A stretch of 7,013 bases of DNA from Actinomycetota bacterium (GCA_018895315.1 JAHIOK010000406.1:1-7013); one strand, 5' to 3'; positions 1-5,406 are shown, numbered from the stretch's first letter. Numbers and translations: made by a program. The notes: a model not told the origin generated them from the letters alone.

Positions 1-477
1 CACGCCCGGATGGGCCGCACCGCACGCAACGCCACGATGTGGGGCGAACCAGGGCACCTCTACGTGTACCTGAGTCACGGCATCCATTCCTGCGTCAACG
101 TCGTATGCGGCCCCGACGGGGTCGCCGGCGGAGTGCTGCTGCGCGGCGGCGAAGTGATCGAGGGCGTGGATGTCGCACGCGCGCGTCGCTCGGCCTCTCG
201 GTCATCACGCGATCTCGCCCGCGGCCCCGGACGCCTGGGCGCAGCCATCGGACTGCGGTATCCGATGCACGATGGCATCGACGCGATCACCGGCGATCCC
301 CGGCACGGTGCGGTCGCGCGGCTCGAACTGCCGGCGACCCTGGTCGCGAGCGGCCAAGGCCCCCGAGTCGGGGTGGCAGGTGTTGCGGGCACGGCCGCGT
401 TCCCCTGGCGGTTCTGGATTCCCGGGGATCCCACGGTCTCCCGTTTTCGCTGGGGCCGCGGCGCACAGCAGGGCTGA
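1..477 (+). CDS. DNA-3-methyladenine glycosylase, AAG/MPG family (5' end missing)
   Basis: This is a base-excision repair enzyme that flips out alkylated purines (3-methyladenine and similar) and cuts the N-glycosidic bond. The visible 158 residues match the C-terminal three quarters of the family: HARMGRTARN (residues 1-10 here), GHLYVYLSHGIH (18-29), CVNVVCGPDG (31-40), VLLRGGEVIEG (45-55), LARGPGRL and a closing PWRFWIPGDP segment. Against human AAG from memory, the first codon corresponds to His136, Asn33 to Asn169 and Arg48 to Arg182. The catalytic Glu125 and Tyr127 would lie just upstream, outside the window. His26 occupies the place of the DNA-intercalating Tyr162; I believe SHGIH is usual in actinobacterial homologues. 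The family is about 200 residues long, so roughly 45 are missing. The frame is open to base 1. The stop at 475-477 lies inside a 9-bp tandem repeat. Confidence 0.93.
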   Translation, partial: HARMGRTARNATMWGEPGHLYVYLSHGIHSCVNVVCGPDGVAGGVLLRGGEVIEGVDVARARRSASRSSRDLARGPGRLGAAIGLRYPMHDGIDAITGDPRHGAVARLELPATLVASGQGPRVGVAGVAGTAAFPWRFWIPGDPTVSRFRWGRGAQQG

Positions 478-506
478 CCGGGTTGACAGGGCTGATCGGG
501 TTGGGC
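471..506. repeat. Degenerate 9-bp tandem repeat, four units
   Basis: Four consecutive 9-mers are gggctgacc, gggttgaca, gggctgatc and gggttgggc, sharing the pattern GGGYTGAYM with decay in the last unit. Units 1 and 3, and units 2 and 4, are most alike, so it can also be read as two 18-bp units. The first unit contains the glycosylase stop codon. It looks like replication-slippage DNA; no function is visible. Confidence 0.6.
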
Positions 507-510
507 CCGT

Positions 511-591
511 GCCGAACTCCTCAGATCGGTGTCGATTCCGGCGTGGATGCGGCGGTTGGCGCCGTTGGTCGACAAAGGTGAGGAGTTCGGC
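511..591. repeat. 81-bp imperfect inverted repeat (long hairpin)
   Basis: Perfect 13-bp outer arms, gccgaactcctca (511-523) and tgaggagttcggc (579-591), enclose further paired blocks: tgtcga (530-535) with tcgaca (569-574), and cggcg (539-543) with cgccg (560-564). The result is one long interrupted hairpin between the glycosylase and the rpmB promoter. It could act as a terminator for the glycosylase transcript or could be one copy of a dispersed intergenic palindrome. There is no T-tract after it. A genome-wide search with the outer arms would separate the two readings. Confidence 0.6.
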
Positions 592-624
592 CCAGCCATA
601 GGTCGCCGCGCAGGGCGGCATCCG

Positions 625-660
625 TCAAGACGGCGCGCCGCCCCATGGTAAAGTTGATGT
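625..660 (+). promoter_or_regulatory. Candidate promoter of the rpmB-rpmG-rpsN operon
   Basis: TGgTAAAGT at 646-654 fits an extended -10 element (TGn followed by TAAAGT at 649-654). The -35 region around 625-630 (tcaaga) is poor. The predicted start of transcription is near 661, which is exactly where the 5' strand of the leader's closing helix begins. That agreement is the main reason to prefer this promoter over the weaker pair TTGTCT (661-666) and TAGTTC (684-689). Confidence 0.4.
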
Positions 661-796
661 TTGTCTGCGCGCACTCCAGCGCGTAGTTCGCACACATCCT
701 CAGAATCACGCCGGAAACGGCGGATTTTCGGCTGTGTGCAGACAAGGGATCTTGGGTGGAGCCGTCCGGTTCCACGGTATTGAAGGAGTAATCACT
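661..796 (+). promoter_or_regulatory. Structured 5' leader RNA of the rpmB operon (candidate cis-regulator)
   Basis: Visible pairing: a 13-bp closing helix, 661-673 with 733-745, containing two G-U wobbles; inside it an arm 702-728 with 11 bp, one bulged A (708) and a GAAA tetraloop (714-717); a weak 3-bp arm near 681-691; and a separate 8-bp hairpin 756-775 with a GTCC loop. The Shine-Dalgarno GAAGGAG (782-788) follows, 8 bases before the ATG. ACTCC at 673-677 could instead pair with GGAGT (785-789), giving a possible way to hide the ribosome site. Leaders that let ribosomal proteins feed back on their own synthesis are known for several operons, including L31 in Actinobacteria. Whether one is described for L28 I cannot tell. 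The pairing is read by eye; the function is inferred. Confidence 0.5.
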
Positions 797-1033
797 ATGG
801 CTGCTGTGTGCCAGGTGACTGGAGCTGTTCCCGGCTTCGGTCATTCCATCTCACACTCGCACCGACGGACGAAGCGTCGCTTCGACCCGAACGTGCAGAA
901 GAAGACGTATTTCGTCCCGTCGCTCGGTCGCAAGATCACCATCAACGTGTCCGCTAAGGGCATCAAGGTGATCGATGTCCGCGGCATCGAGTCCGTCGTG
1001 AAAGACATGATCGCGAAGGGTGTGAAGCTCTGA
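797..1033 (+). CDS. rpmB: 50S ribosomal protein bL28, zinc-free form
   Basis: Large-subunit protein L28, 78 residues, which is the usual family length. The N-terminus CQVTG (5-9), then [14 protein letters not shown] and [22 protein letters not shown], are typical of L28. It has a single cysteine (Cys5), so the two CxxC pairs of the zinc-ribbon form are absent: this is the C-minus type, like the zinc-independent RpmB2 paralogues of mycobacteria and streptomycetes. The start is set by GAAGGAG at 782-788, 8 bases before ATG. The in-frame stretch upstream to 734 is leader RNA, not coding. It is the first gene of a three-gene operon; its TGA overlaps the rpmG ATG by one base (TGATG), which implies coupled translation. 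I see no convincing Zur box upstream, so it may be the only or housekeeping copy. Confidence 0.95.
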   Translation: MAAVCQVTGAVPGFGHSISHSHRRTKRRFDPNVQKKTYFVPSLGRKITINVSAKGIKVIDVRGIESVVKDMIAKGVKL

Positions 1034-1203
1034 TGGCTAAGAAAGCTCAGGACGTCCGTCCGATCATCAAGCTGCGTTCGACCGCCGGCACGGGTTACAC
1101 CTACGTGACGCGCAAGAACCGCCGTAACAACCCCGACCGCATCGTGCTCAAGAAGTACGACCCGGTCATCCGCAAGCACGTCGACTTCCGAGAGGAGCGC
1201 TGA
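1033..1203 (+). CDS. rpmG: 50S ribosomal protein bL33, zinc-free form
   Basis: Large-subunit protein L33, 56 residues, matching the 50-56 residue family. It was found by reading from the TGATG overlap at the end of rpmB. The sequence runs [20 protein letters not shown], then [15 protein letters not shown] and ends in KHVDFREER. The core [21 protein letters not shown] is the L33 signature. It contains no cysteine at all, so the CxxC...CxxC zinc knuckles of the C-plus form are lacking. There is no separate spacing for a ribosome site; GTGAAG near 1022-1027, inside the end of rpmB, is at best a weak one, so ribosomes probably re-initiate from rpmB. It lies 3 bases upstream of rpsN. Confidence 0.94.
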   Translation: MAKKAQDVRPIIKLRSTAGTGYTYVTRKNRRNNPDRIVLKKYDPVIRKHVDFREER

Positions 1204-1206
1204 TCC

Positions 1207-1512
1207 ATGGCTAAGAAGAGCAAGATCGCGCGCAACGAGCAGCGCAAGGTGATCGTCGATCGCTACGCCGCCAAGCGCGCCGAGCTGAAGAAGGCCCTGG
1301 TCGACCCGACCTCGACCGACGAGCAGCGTGAAGCCGCTCGCCTCGGCCTGCAGAAGCTGCCCAAGAACGCTTCGCCGGTGCGCCTGCGCAGCCGCGACGT
1401 CATCGATGGCCGCCCCCGTGGTGTCCTCACGAAGTTCGGCATCTCGCGTGTGCGTTTCCGCGACATGGCCCACCGCGGCGAACTGCCCGGTGTGACCAAG
1501 TCCAGCTGGTAG
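1207..1512 (+). CDS. rpsN: 30S ribosomal protein uS14, long zinc-free form
   Basis: Small-subunit protein S14, 101 residues, which is the length of the long form (the zinc form is about 61). It starts [20 protein letters not shown], has the insert found only in the long form (about residues 30-60), and ends with the conserved [13 protein letters not shown] (62-74), [20 protein letters not shown] and KSSW. There is no cysteine, so no zinc site. It acts in the 30S head near the decoding region. The ribosome binding site GAGAGGAG at 1190-1197 lies inside the end of rpmG, 9 bases before the ATG, and only 3 bases separate the rpmG stop from this start. It is the last gene of the operon; a strong terminator follows 20 bases after the stop. 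Confidence 0.95.
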   Translation: MAKKSKIARNEQRKVIVDRYAAKRAELKKALVDPTSTDEQREAARLGLQKLPKNASPVRLRSRDVIDGRPRGVLTKFGISRVRFRDMAHRGELPGVTKSSW

Positions 1513-1532
1513 TCACCCGCTTTCCGCACTGC

Positions 1533-1570
1533 CGAAAGGCCGGAGCCCCCTCGGGGTCTCCGGCCTTTCG
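1533..1570 (+). terminator. Terminator of the rpmB-rpmG-rpsN operon
   Basis: A perfect 13-bp stem, cgaaaggccggag (1533-1545) with ctccggcctttcg (1558-1570), has a 12-base loop that can itself pair CCCC with GGGG. There is no long T-tract, as is common for high-GC actinobacterial terminators. It begins 20 bases after the rpsN stop. Confidence 0.85.
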
Positions 1571-1612
1571 CTGTGCCGGCGGCACCGACGTCGGGGGGAC
1601 GCGCGAAGGGCA

Positions 1613-1628
1613 GGATGCCGCGGCATCC
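1613..1628. repeat. 16-bp perfect palindrome GGATGCCGCGGCATCC
   Basis: Perfect two-fold symmetry upstream of the hup promoter. The same half-sequence, GGATGCCGCG and CGCGGCATCC, forms the inner part of the terminator after hup, so related dyads flank the gene. Function unknown: a protein site or a chance product of the frequent GGATGC word. Confidence 0.55.
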
Positions 1629-1707
1629 GCCACTTTCGCCACTTCTGTCACGTGAGTCCCACGAAAATGGCATGAACATGACGACGAGTGGTCGAGAATC
1701 CGCGTGT

Positions 1708-1729
1708 TTCCGCGGAAGCTTGATACATT
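1708..1729 (+). promoter_or_regulatory. Candidate hup promoter with adjoining palindrome
   Basis: TGaTACATT at 1721-1729 fits an extended -10 element (TACATT, 1724-1729), predicting transcription from about 1736. No good -35 is visible. A perfect 10-bp palindrome, TTCCGCGGAA (1708-1717), sits in the spacer directly before the -10, a place where a bound protein would block polymerase. Confidence 0.4.
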
Positions 1730-1735
1730 CGACGC

Positions 1736-1817
1736 GGTCGAACGACCATCCGGAGGCATTCAGCCTTCGGTTCCCGTAATGAAGGGCGGCGGTCCGCCGC
1801 CTCGGAGGACAACCCAC
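1736..1817 (+). promoter_or_regulatory. hup 5' leader with three tandem hairpins
   Basis: From the predicted transcription start three hairpins follow in order. 1736-1747 has 4 bp around a GAAC loop. 1750-1770 has 8 bp including one G-U, loop ATTCA, and its 5' arm hides a decoy GGAGG (1752-1756). 1785-1801 has 7 G-C pairs and a GTC loop. The true Shine-Dalgarno GGAGGA (1804-1809) begins two bases after the last stem, 8 bases before the ATG. HU synthesis is known to respond to growth phase and temperature in other bacteria; a regulatory role here is inference. Confidence 0.45.
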
Positions 1818-2105
1818 ATGGCTGACAAGTCCATCACCAAGACCGAGCTCGTTGCGAGCATCGCCAGCGCGACCGGCCAGAGCCAGGCCGTCGTCTCCGG
1901 CGTTCTCGACTCCCTTTTCGCGACCGTCTCCGAGGCCGTCGCCAAGGGCAGCAAGGTTTCGATCCCGGGCTGGATCGCGTTCGAGCAGGTCGAGACGTCG
2001 GCTCGTACCGGCCGCAACCCGCAGACCGGAGCCGAGATCGCGATCCCGGCCGGCAAGCGCGTCAAGGTCACCGCGGGCTCGAAACTGAAGGCCGCCGTCA
2101 AGTAG
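1818..2105 (+). CDS. hup: HU-family nucleoid DNA-binding protein
   Basis: This small histone-like protein dimerises, bends and compacts DNA. At 95 residues it has the classic bacterial HU/IHF length, with MADKSITKTELV leading into the two dimerising helices, KGSKVSIPGW (43-52), and the beta-arm signature RTGRNPQTGAEIAIPAGK (63-80) that grips the minor groove, then VKVTAGSKLKAAVK. It lacks the long Lys/Ala/Pro tail of mycobacterial HupB, so it is the short form. Trp51 stands where many HU proteins have Phe (IPGF). The start at 1818 is chosen because GGAGGA ends 8 bases before it. An in-frame ATG at 1779 has no ribosome site and would add 13 residues ahead of the conserved N-terminus. It is a single-gene unit between two strong terminators. 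Confidence 0.95.
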   Translation: MADKSITKTELVASIASATGQSQAVVSGVLDSLFATVSEAVAKGSKVSIPGWIAFEQVETSARTGRNPQTGAEIAIPAGKRVKVTAGSKLKAAVK

Positions 2106-2116
2106 TCATGCTTTTC

Positions 2117-2154
2117 GAAGGAGGGATGCCGCGGACTCGCGGCATCCCTCCTTC
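2117..2154 (+). terminator. hup terminator, 17-bp perfect stem
   Basis: The arms gaaggagggatgccgcg (2117-2133) and cgcggcatccctccttc (2138-2154) pair perfectly around a GACT loop, starting 11 bases after the hup stop. There is no T-tract. Because the helix is symmetric it may stop transcription in both directions. Confidence 0.9.
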
Positions 2155-2160
2155 TGCGTG

Positions 2161-2183
2161 TGCGGCGGTGTTGGTTCGCCGCA
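2161..2183. promoter_or_regulatory. 7-bp dyad upstream of the copD-ctaG promoter
   Basis: tgcggcg (2161-2167) and cgccgca (2177-2183) are separated by 9 bases and lie some 45 bases upstream of the presumed -10. It could be an activator or repressor site, or only GC-rich chance symmetry. Confidence 0.25.
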
Positions 2184-2227
2184 GTTGCTCGGACCCCGGG
2201 GGCACCCGGCGCGGGAGGCGGCGCACG

Positions 2228-2242
2228 TAGGCTGGAGGGGTG
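2228..2242 (+). promoter_or_regulatory. -10 box and leaderless start of the CopD-CtaG gene
   Basis: TAGGCT (2228-2233) fits the actinobacterial -10 pattern TAnnnT and lies exactly 6 bases before the GTG at 2240, so transcription would begin at or within a base of the start codon. The intervening GGAGGG looks like a Shine-Dalgarno but touches the start codon, too close to be used normally. The same arrangement precedes the genes starting at 5355 (-) and 5475 (+). Confidence 0.6.
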
Positions 2243-4219
2243 AATCCCCGCGTGCTGCGTTTGGCCGGCCCCGCCATCCTGGTGGCCGTCGCGTTCGCCG
2301 CACTGATCTGGGCGCTGGCCTTCGGCGGAGGCGCTGCCCCGCTGCGACTCGGAGACCCCGGCCCGGTCATCCGGTGGGGGCTCCCCACCTCGACGATGGT
2401 GGTGAACCTGGCCGCCGCCGGCATGGTCGGCACTCTGGTGACCGCCCTGTTCACGCTCAAGGCGGGCGAGCGCGCATTCGATCTTGCGCTGGATGCGGCA
2501 TCCATCTCGGCCGCGATCTTCACCCTCGCTGCCGGAGTGACGGGATACTTCACCTTCGTCGACGTGACCAACTCAAAGCCCAGCGCCGATGCGCTGTTCG
2601 GTCAGCAGCTGGGGACGTTCCTGGTCGAGACCGAGCTCGGCCGCACGTGGCTCATCACGACCATCGCGGGCGCTGCGCTGACCGTGCTCACGTTCGCGGT
2701 GAGGTCGTGGACGCCGACGCTGATCATCACACTTCTCGCCGTCGCGACGCTCGTGCCGATGGGCACGCAGGGGCACTCGGGTGAACTGTCGACGCACAAC
2801 ATCGCGACGGTGTCGCTGGTGCTGCATATGATCGCTGCGGCGGCGTGGCTGGGCGGCCTCGTCCTGATGGTGGTCGTGCGACCGGTGCTCGATCGCGAGC
2901 AGGTCGCCGACGCGCTCAGCCGCTACTCATCGATCGCGCTCGCCGCCTTCGTGGTGGTCGCGATCTCGGGCACGGTGCGCGCGGCCGTCGCCCTCGGATC
3001 CTGGTCTGCGCTCGCCTCCGGGTACGGCGTGATCGTGCTCGTCAAGGTCGCAGCGCTCCTCGCGATCGGATTCCTCGGCGCCCTCTACCGCCGCCGACTG
3101 ATCGGACGGATGCGCAGCGACGGCAAGGTCGCCCGCCGCTTCTGGAGTCTGATCGCCCTCGAGCTGGCGTTCATGGGCATCGCCAGCGGCGCCGCTGCGG
3201 CCCTGGCGCGCACGCCGCCGCCCTCGAACGAGACTCCGCCGGCGGCACAGACGCCCGCCGAGATCCTGACCAGCTCACCGCTGCCTCCCGAACTCACGGT
3301 CGGGCAATGGCTGACCGCGTGGAACATCGACCTGCTCTGGGCGTTCGTGGTCGGGTTCGGCGTCGTCTTCTACCTCGCCGGCGTCTGGCGCATGCACCGC
3401 CGCGGCGATCACTGGCCGATCTATCGCACCGTGCTGTGGATGCTGGGCATGGCGCTGCTGTTCTGGGTGACCTGCGGCCCGGTGAACGTCTATCAGGACT
3501 ACCTGTTCAGCGTGCATATGGTGGGTCACATGCTGCTGACGATGGCGATACCGCTCCTGCTCGTACCGGGGGCGCCGATCACCCTCGCAGCACGCGCGAT
3601 CGCCAAACGGGATGACGGCACCCGCGGCGGCCGCGAATGGATCATGTGGGCCGTGCACTCGCCCGTCGCGAAGGTGCTGACGAACCCGTTCGTCACCGCG
3701 GCGCTGTTCGTCGGCTCGCTCTGGGTGTTCTACTACACCGACCTGTTCCGGTGGTCGCTCTACGACCACCTCGGCCACGAGTGGATGGTCACCCACTTCC
3801 TGATCACGGGGTACTTGTTCGTGCAGTCCCTGGTCGGCATCGACCCCGTGCCGTTCCGGCTGCCGTATGCGGGTCGCCTGCTCACGCTCATCGCGGTGAT
3901 GGCGATGCACGCCTTCTTCGGCATCGCGATCATGATGCAGTCCGGGCTCATGGTCGCCGAGTGGTTCGGATCGATGGGCCGTACGTGGGGAGCGACCCCA
4001 CTCGCCGATCAATACATCGGCGGTGGTGTGGCGTGGTCGATCGGCGAGATCCCGACGCTGGTCCTGGCGATCGTCGTGGCCATCCAGTGGAGCCGCAGCG
4101 ATGACCGGGCCCAGCGCCGCCGTGACAGGCACGTCGATCGGGTCGGCGATCTCGAACTGGATGCCTACAACGACCGCCTCGCGCAGCTCGCCGAGAGCGA
4201 CGCGCGCGGCAGGCCCTGA
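2240..4219 (+). CDS. CopD-CtaG fusion membrane protein (copper transport / cytochrome c oxidase assembly)
   Basis: A polytopic inner-membrane protein of 659 residues joining two families. The N-terminal half (about 1-325) has roughly nine hydrophobic segments and the CopD-type block HSGELSTHN (179-187) followed by LHMIAAAAWLGGL (195-207); His179, His186 and His196 are candidate copper ligands. A Pro-rich linker (326-350) leads to the CtaG/caa3-oxidase assembly domain (about 355-617), with HMVGHML (426-432), AIPLLLVPGAP (436-446), DHLGHEWMVTH (509-519) and AMHAFFG (555-561). Its His426, His430, His513, His519 and His557 are well placed to carry copper. The tail (620-659) is charged and cytoplasmic. 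CtaG domains help deliver copper to oxidase subunits; CopD domains move copper across the membrane. The fusion is known in actinobacteria. GTG start; it is a separate unit after the hup terminator. It converges with the next gene, leaving 8 bases and no visible terminator. Confidence 0.9.
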   Translation: MNPRVLRLAGPAILVAVAFAALIWALAFGGGAAPLRLGDPGPVIRWGLPTSTMVVNLAAAGMVGTLVTALFTLKAGERAFDLALDAASISAAIFTLAAGVTGYFTFVDVTNSKPSADALFGQQLGTFLVETELGRTWLITTIAGAALTVLTFAVRSWTPTLIITLLAVATLVPMGTQGHSGELSTHNIATVSLVLHMIAAAAWLGGLVLMVVVRPVLDREQVADALSRYSSIALAAFVVVAISGTVRAAVALGSWSALASGYGVIVLVKVAALLAIGFLGALYRRRLIGRMRSDGKVARRFWSLIALELAFMGIASGAAAALARTPPPSNETPPAAQTPAEILTSSPLPPELTVGQWLTAWNIDLLWAFVVGFGVVFYLAGVWRMHRRGDHWPIYRTVLWMLGMALLFWVTCGPVNVYQDYLFSVHMVGHMLLTMAIPLLLVPGAPITLAARAIAKRDDGTRGGREWIMWAVHSPVAKVLTNPFVTAALFVGSLWVFYYTDLFRWSLYDHLGHEWMVTHFLITGYLFVQSLVGIDPVPFRLPYAGRLLTLIAVMAMHAFFGIAIMMQSGLMVAEWFGSMGRTWGATPLADQYIGGGVAWSIGEIPTLVLAIVVAIQWSRSDDRAQRRRDRHVDRVGDLELDAYNDRLAQLAESDARGRP

Positions 4220-4227
4220 AGCCGTCG

Positions 4228-5355
4228 CTACTGCAGGTCGAGCCCGGATACCGAGATCGACGCGGAGCCGTCCGACTGGATGACGATCGATCCGGTCACG
4301 AAGAATGGCACGTCTTCGTCGAGTCGACGCACCGAGCCGTCATAGAGCGAACGGATGTCGACCTCGATGTGGGCCAGCGCCTGCGCCGTGGGGATCTTCC
4401 AGTTCGCGCCATCCGGTGCGACAGTGACCGTCGGCTGCGTCACGATCGACCAGGTCGGCAGGTCGTCGACGCGGTTCTTCACGGTGAACCCGAACGGGCA
4501 GCCGGTCGGCTGGAGCACCCGCTGGGTGGCACATGCCGTCAGGAACTCGTTCACCCGGGTCTGGACGACGTCGACGAACTCGGGGGTGGCGGTGGCCTGC
4601 AGTGCGATCGGCACGCTTTTCATCGGCACGTTCGAGAGCACCGCGATTGCGGGAGCCTTGGCCACCAGAGTGTCGACCGAGACCGTGTAGGCGCCGGGGG
4701 AGAACACCAGGAGCGGCACGGCGGCGAGTGGATCGGCATCCGCTCCATGGACCGACACCTGCCGCTTGTCGATCTGGAAGCCGTTCACCGCGAAGGTCAT
4801 CGATCCGCGCACGGTGAGGTCGATGACGGCGAGTGGGCTCTTCTCGAAGCGCCAAGCGGGGGCGACGCCGATCCAGCCGTCCTGCTGCACGAGGAAGTCG
4901 CTGGTGCCGGGGTAGCCGCCGGCGGTGTACGACACGGTCACCCGCGTGGCGGTGCCCTCGGCCTCTTCGGAGACCACGTGGGTGTCGGAGAGTGGCGAGA
5001 GCACGGTGGAGCGCAGCAGCGCATCGGATGCCTCGACGGGCAGCCCCGCGGCAGTCAACGCGGCGGCATCCACGGCGACACCCGGAACCGCCAGCGCATC
5101 GGAGGCCCTGCCCTGTTCGAGCAGGCCGAGATAGCGCGAGACGAAGGCGCTGGGGCTGTAGAACTCGCGATAGAGCGTGTACCCGCCCGCGGCGATCGCC
5201 CCGACGAGGAGGAGGCCCACGATCGACAACATGGTCAGGTCCACGCCGAGCCGGATCCTACGGCGGGGCGCGACAGGAGCGGATGACTCGACCTCGGGCA
5301 CGTCGATCGTCGTCGAAGCATGCTCCGACGACGCGCCCATCGCCCCCTGGTCCAC
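4228..5355 (-). CDS. Single-pass membrane protein with large extracytoplasmic region, loosely TcaA-like
   Basis: 375 residues, function unknown. Residues 1-37 are cytoplasmic, acidic then basic (RRRIR, 31-35). One membrane helix covers about 40-61 (LTMLSIVGLLLVGAIAAGGY), so the topology is N-in with about 310 residues outside. The outer part begins SPSAFVSRYLGLLEQGRASDAL (67-88), typical of an NTF2-like or DUF4878-type fold, then has beta-rich stretches such as MTFAVNGFQI (186-195) and FSPGAYTVSV (218-227), reminiscent of the repeated domains of TcaA-like proteins. No zinc ribbon precedes the helix. Cys275 and Cys286 could form a disulfide. The GTG at 5355 is preferred because TAGACT lies 6 bases upstream (leaderless form); ATG at 5340 has AGGGGG only 2 bases away. 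It is divergent from the helicase and convergent with copD-ctaG. The coding call is strong, the family call weak. Confidence 0.85.
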   Translation of the reverse strand: MDQGAMGASSEHASTTIDVPEVESSAPVAPRRRIRLGVDLTMLSIVGLLLVGAIAAGGYTLYREFYSPSAFVSRYLGLLEQGRASDALAVPGVAVDAAALTAAGLPVEASDALLRSTVLSPLSDTHVVSEEAEGTATRVTVSYTAGGYPGTSDFLVQQDGWIGVAPAWRFEKSPLAVIDLTVRGSMTFAVNGFQIDKRQVSVHGADADPLAAVPLLVFSPGAYTVSVDTLVAKAPAIAVLSNVPMKSVPIALQATATPEFVDVVQTRVNEFLTACATQRVLQPTGCPFGFTVKNRVDDLPTWSIVTQPTVTVAPDGANWKIPTAQALAHIEVDIRSLYDGSVRRLDEDVPFFVTGSIVIQSDGSASISVSGLDLQ

Positions 5356-5367
5356 GGAGCCAGTCTA
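5353..5367 (-). promoter_or_regulatory. -10 box and leaderless start of the membrane protein gene
   Basis: On the minus strand TAGACT (5367-5362) is followed by 6 bases (ggctcc) and then GTG (5355-5353). There is no Shine-Dalgarno. TTGTCA (5384-5379, minus strand) resembles a -35 but stands only 11 bases from the -10, too near for standard spacing. Confidence 0.6.
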
Positions 5368-5389
5368 AGAAACCGCGCTGACAAAGCAC

Positions 5390-5406
5390 CCGGATGCGTC
5401 ATCCGG
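5390..5406. promoter_or_regulatory. Dyad CCGGATGcgtCATCCGG in the divergent intergenic region
   Basis: Perfect 7-bp arms around a 3-base centre, lying just upstream of the membrane protein's -10 (where its -35 would be) and between two divergent promoters. A shared operator is plausible. A second dyad, gagccg (5438-5443) with cggctc (5450-5455), sits where the helicase -35 would be. Confidence 0.4.

Noticed and set aside
654..689. Alternative rpmB promoter using TTGATG (654-659) as the -35
   Set aside because: The only TA-containing candidate, TAGTTC (684-689), is 24 bases away and lacks the final T, so the spacing and match are poor.
714..729. Possible Zur box GAAA-n8-TTTC upstream of rpmB
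   Set aside because: The symmetry is short and lacks the central AT-rich TGAAAnTGnnTTTCA-like pattern; the same bases are better explained by the GAAA tetraloop and the 3' side of the 702-728 arm.
841..1473. 210-codon minus-strand frame across rpmB, rpmG and rpsN
   Set aside because: Three conserved ribosomal genes occupy the plus strand; the antisense product has no recognisable features.
1704..1817. N-terminal extension of hup to upstream in-frame starts, including ATG 1779
   Set aside because: No ribosome site precedes it, the added residues are Gly/Pro-rich and not part of HU, and GGAGGA is ideally placed for 1818.
2234..2239. GGAGGG as ribosome binding site of copD-ctaG
   Set aside because: It touches the GTG start, leaving no spacer; the -10 TAGGCT directly before it fits a leaderless start better.
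3275..4132. 285-codon minus-strand frame opposite copD-ctaG
   Set aside because: Antisense shadow: rich in His, Arg, Asp and Gln, no ribosome site, and the sense strand encodes a clear membrane protein.
4220..4227. Bidirectional terminator between the convergent genes ending at 4219 and 4228
   Set aside because: The gap is 8 bases and I find no inverted repeat across it or in the adjoining gene ends.
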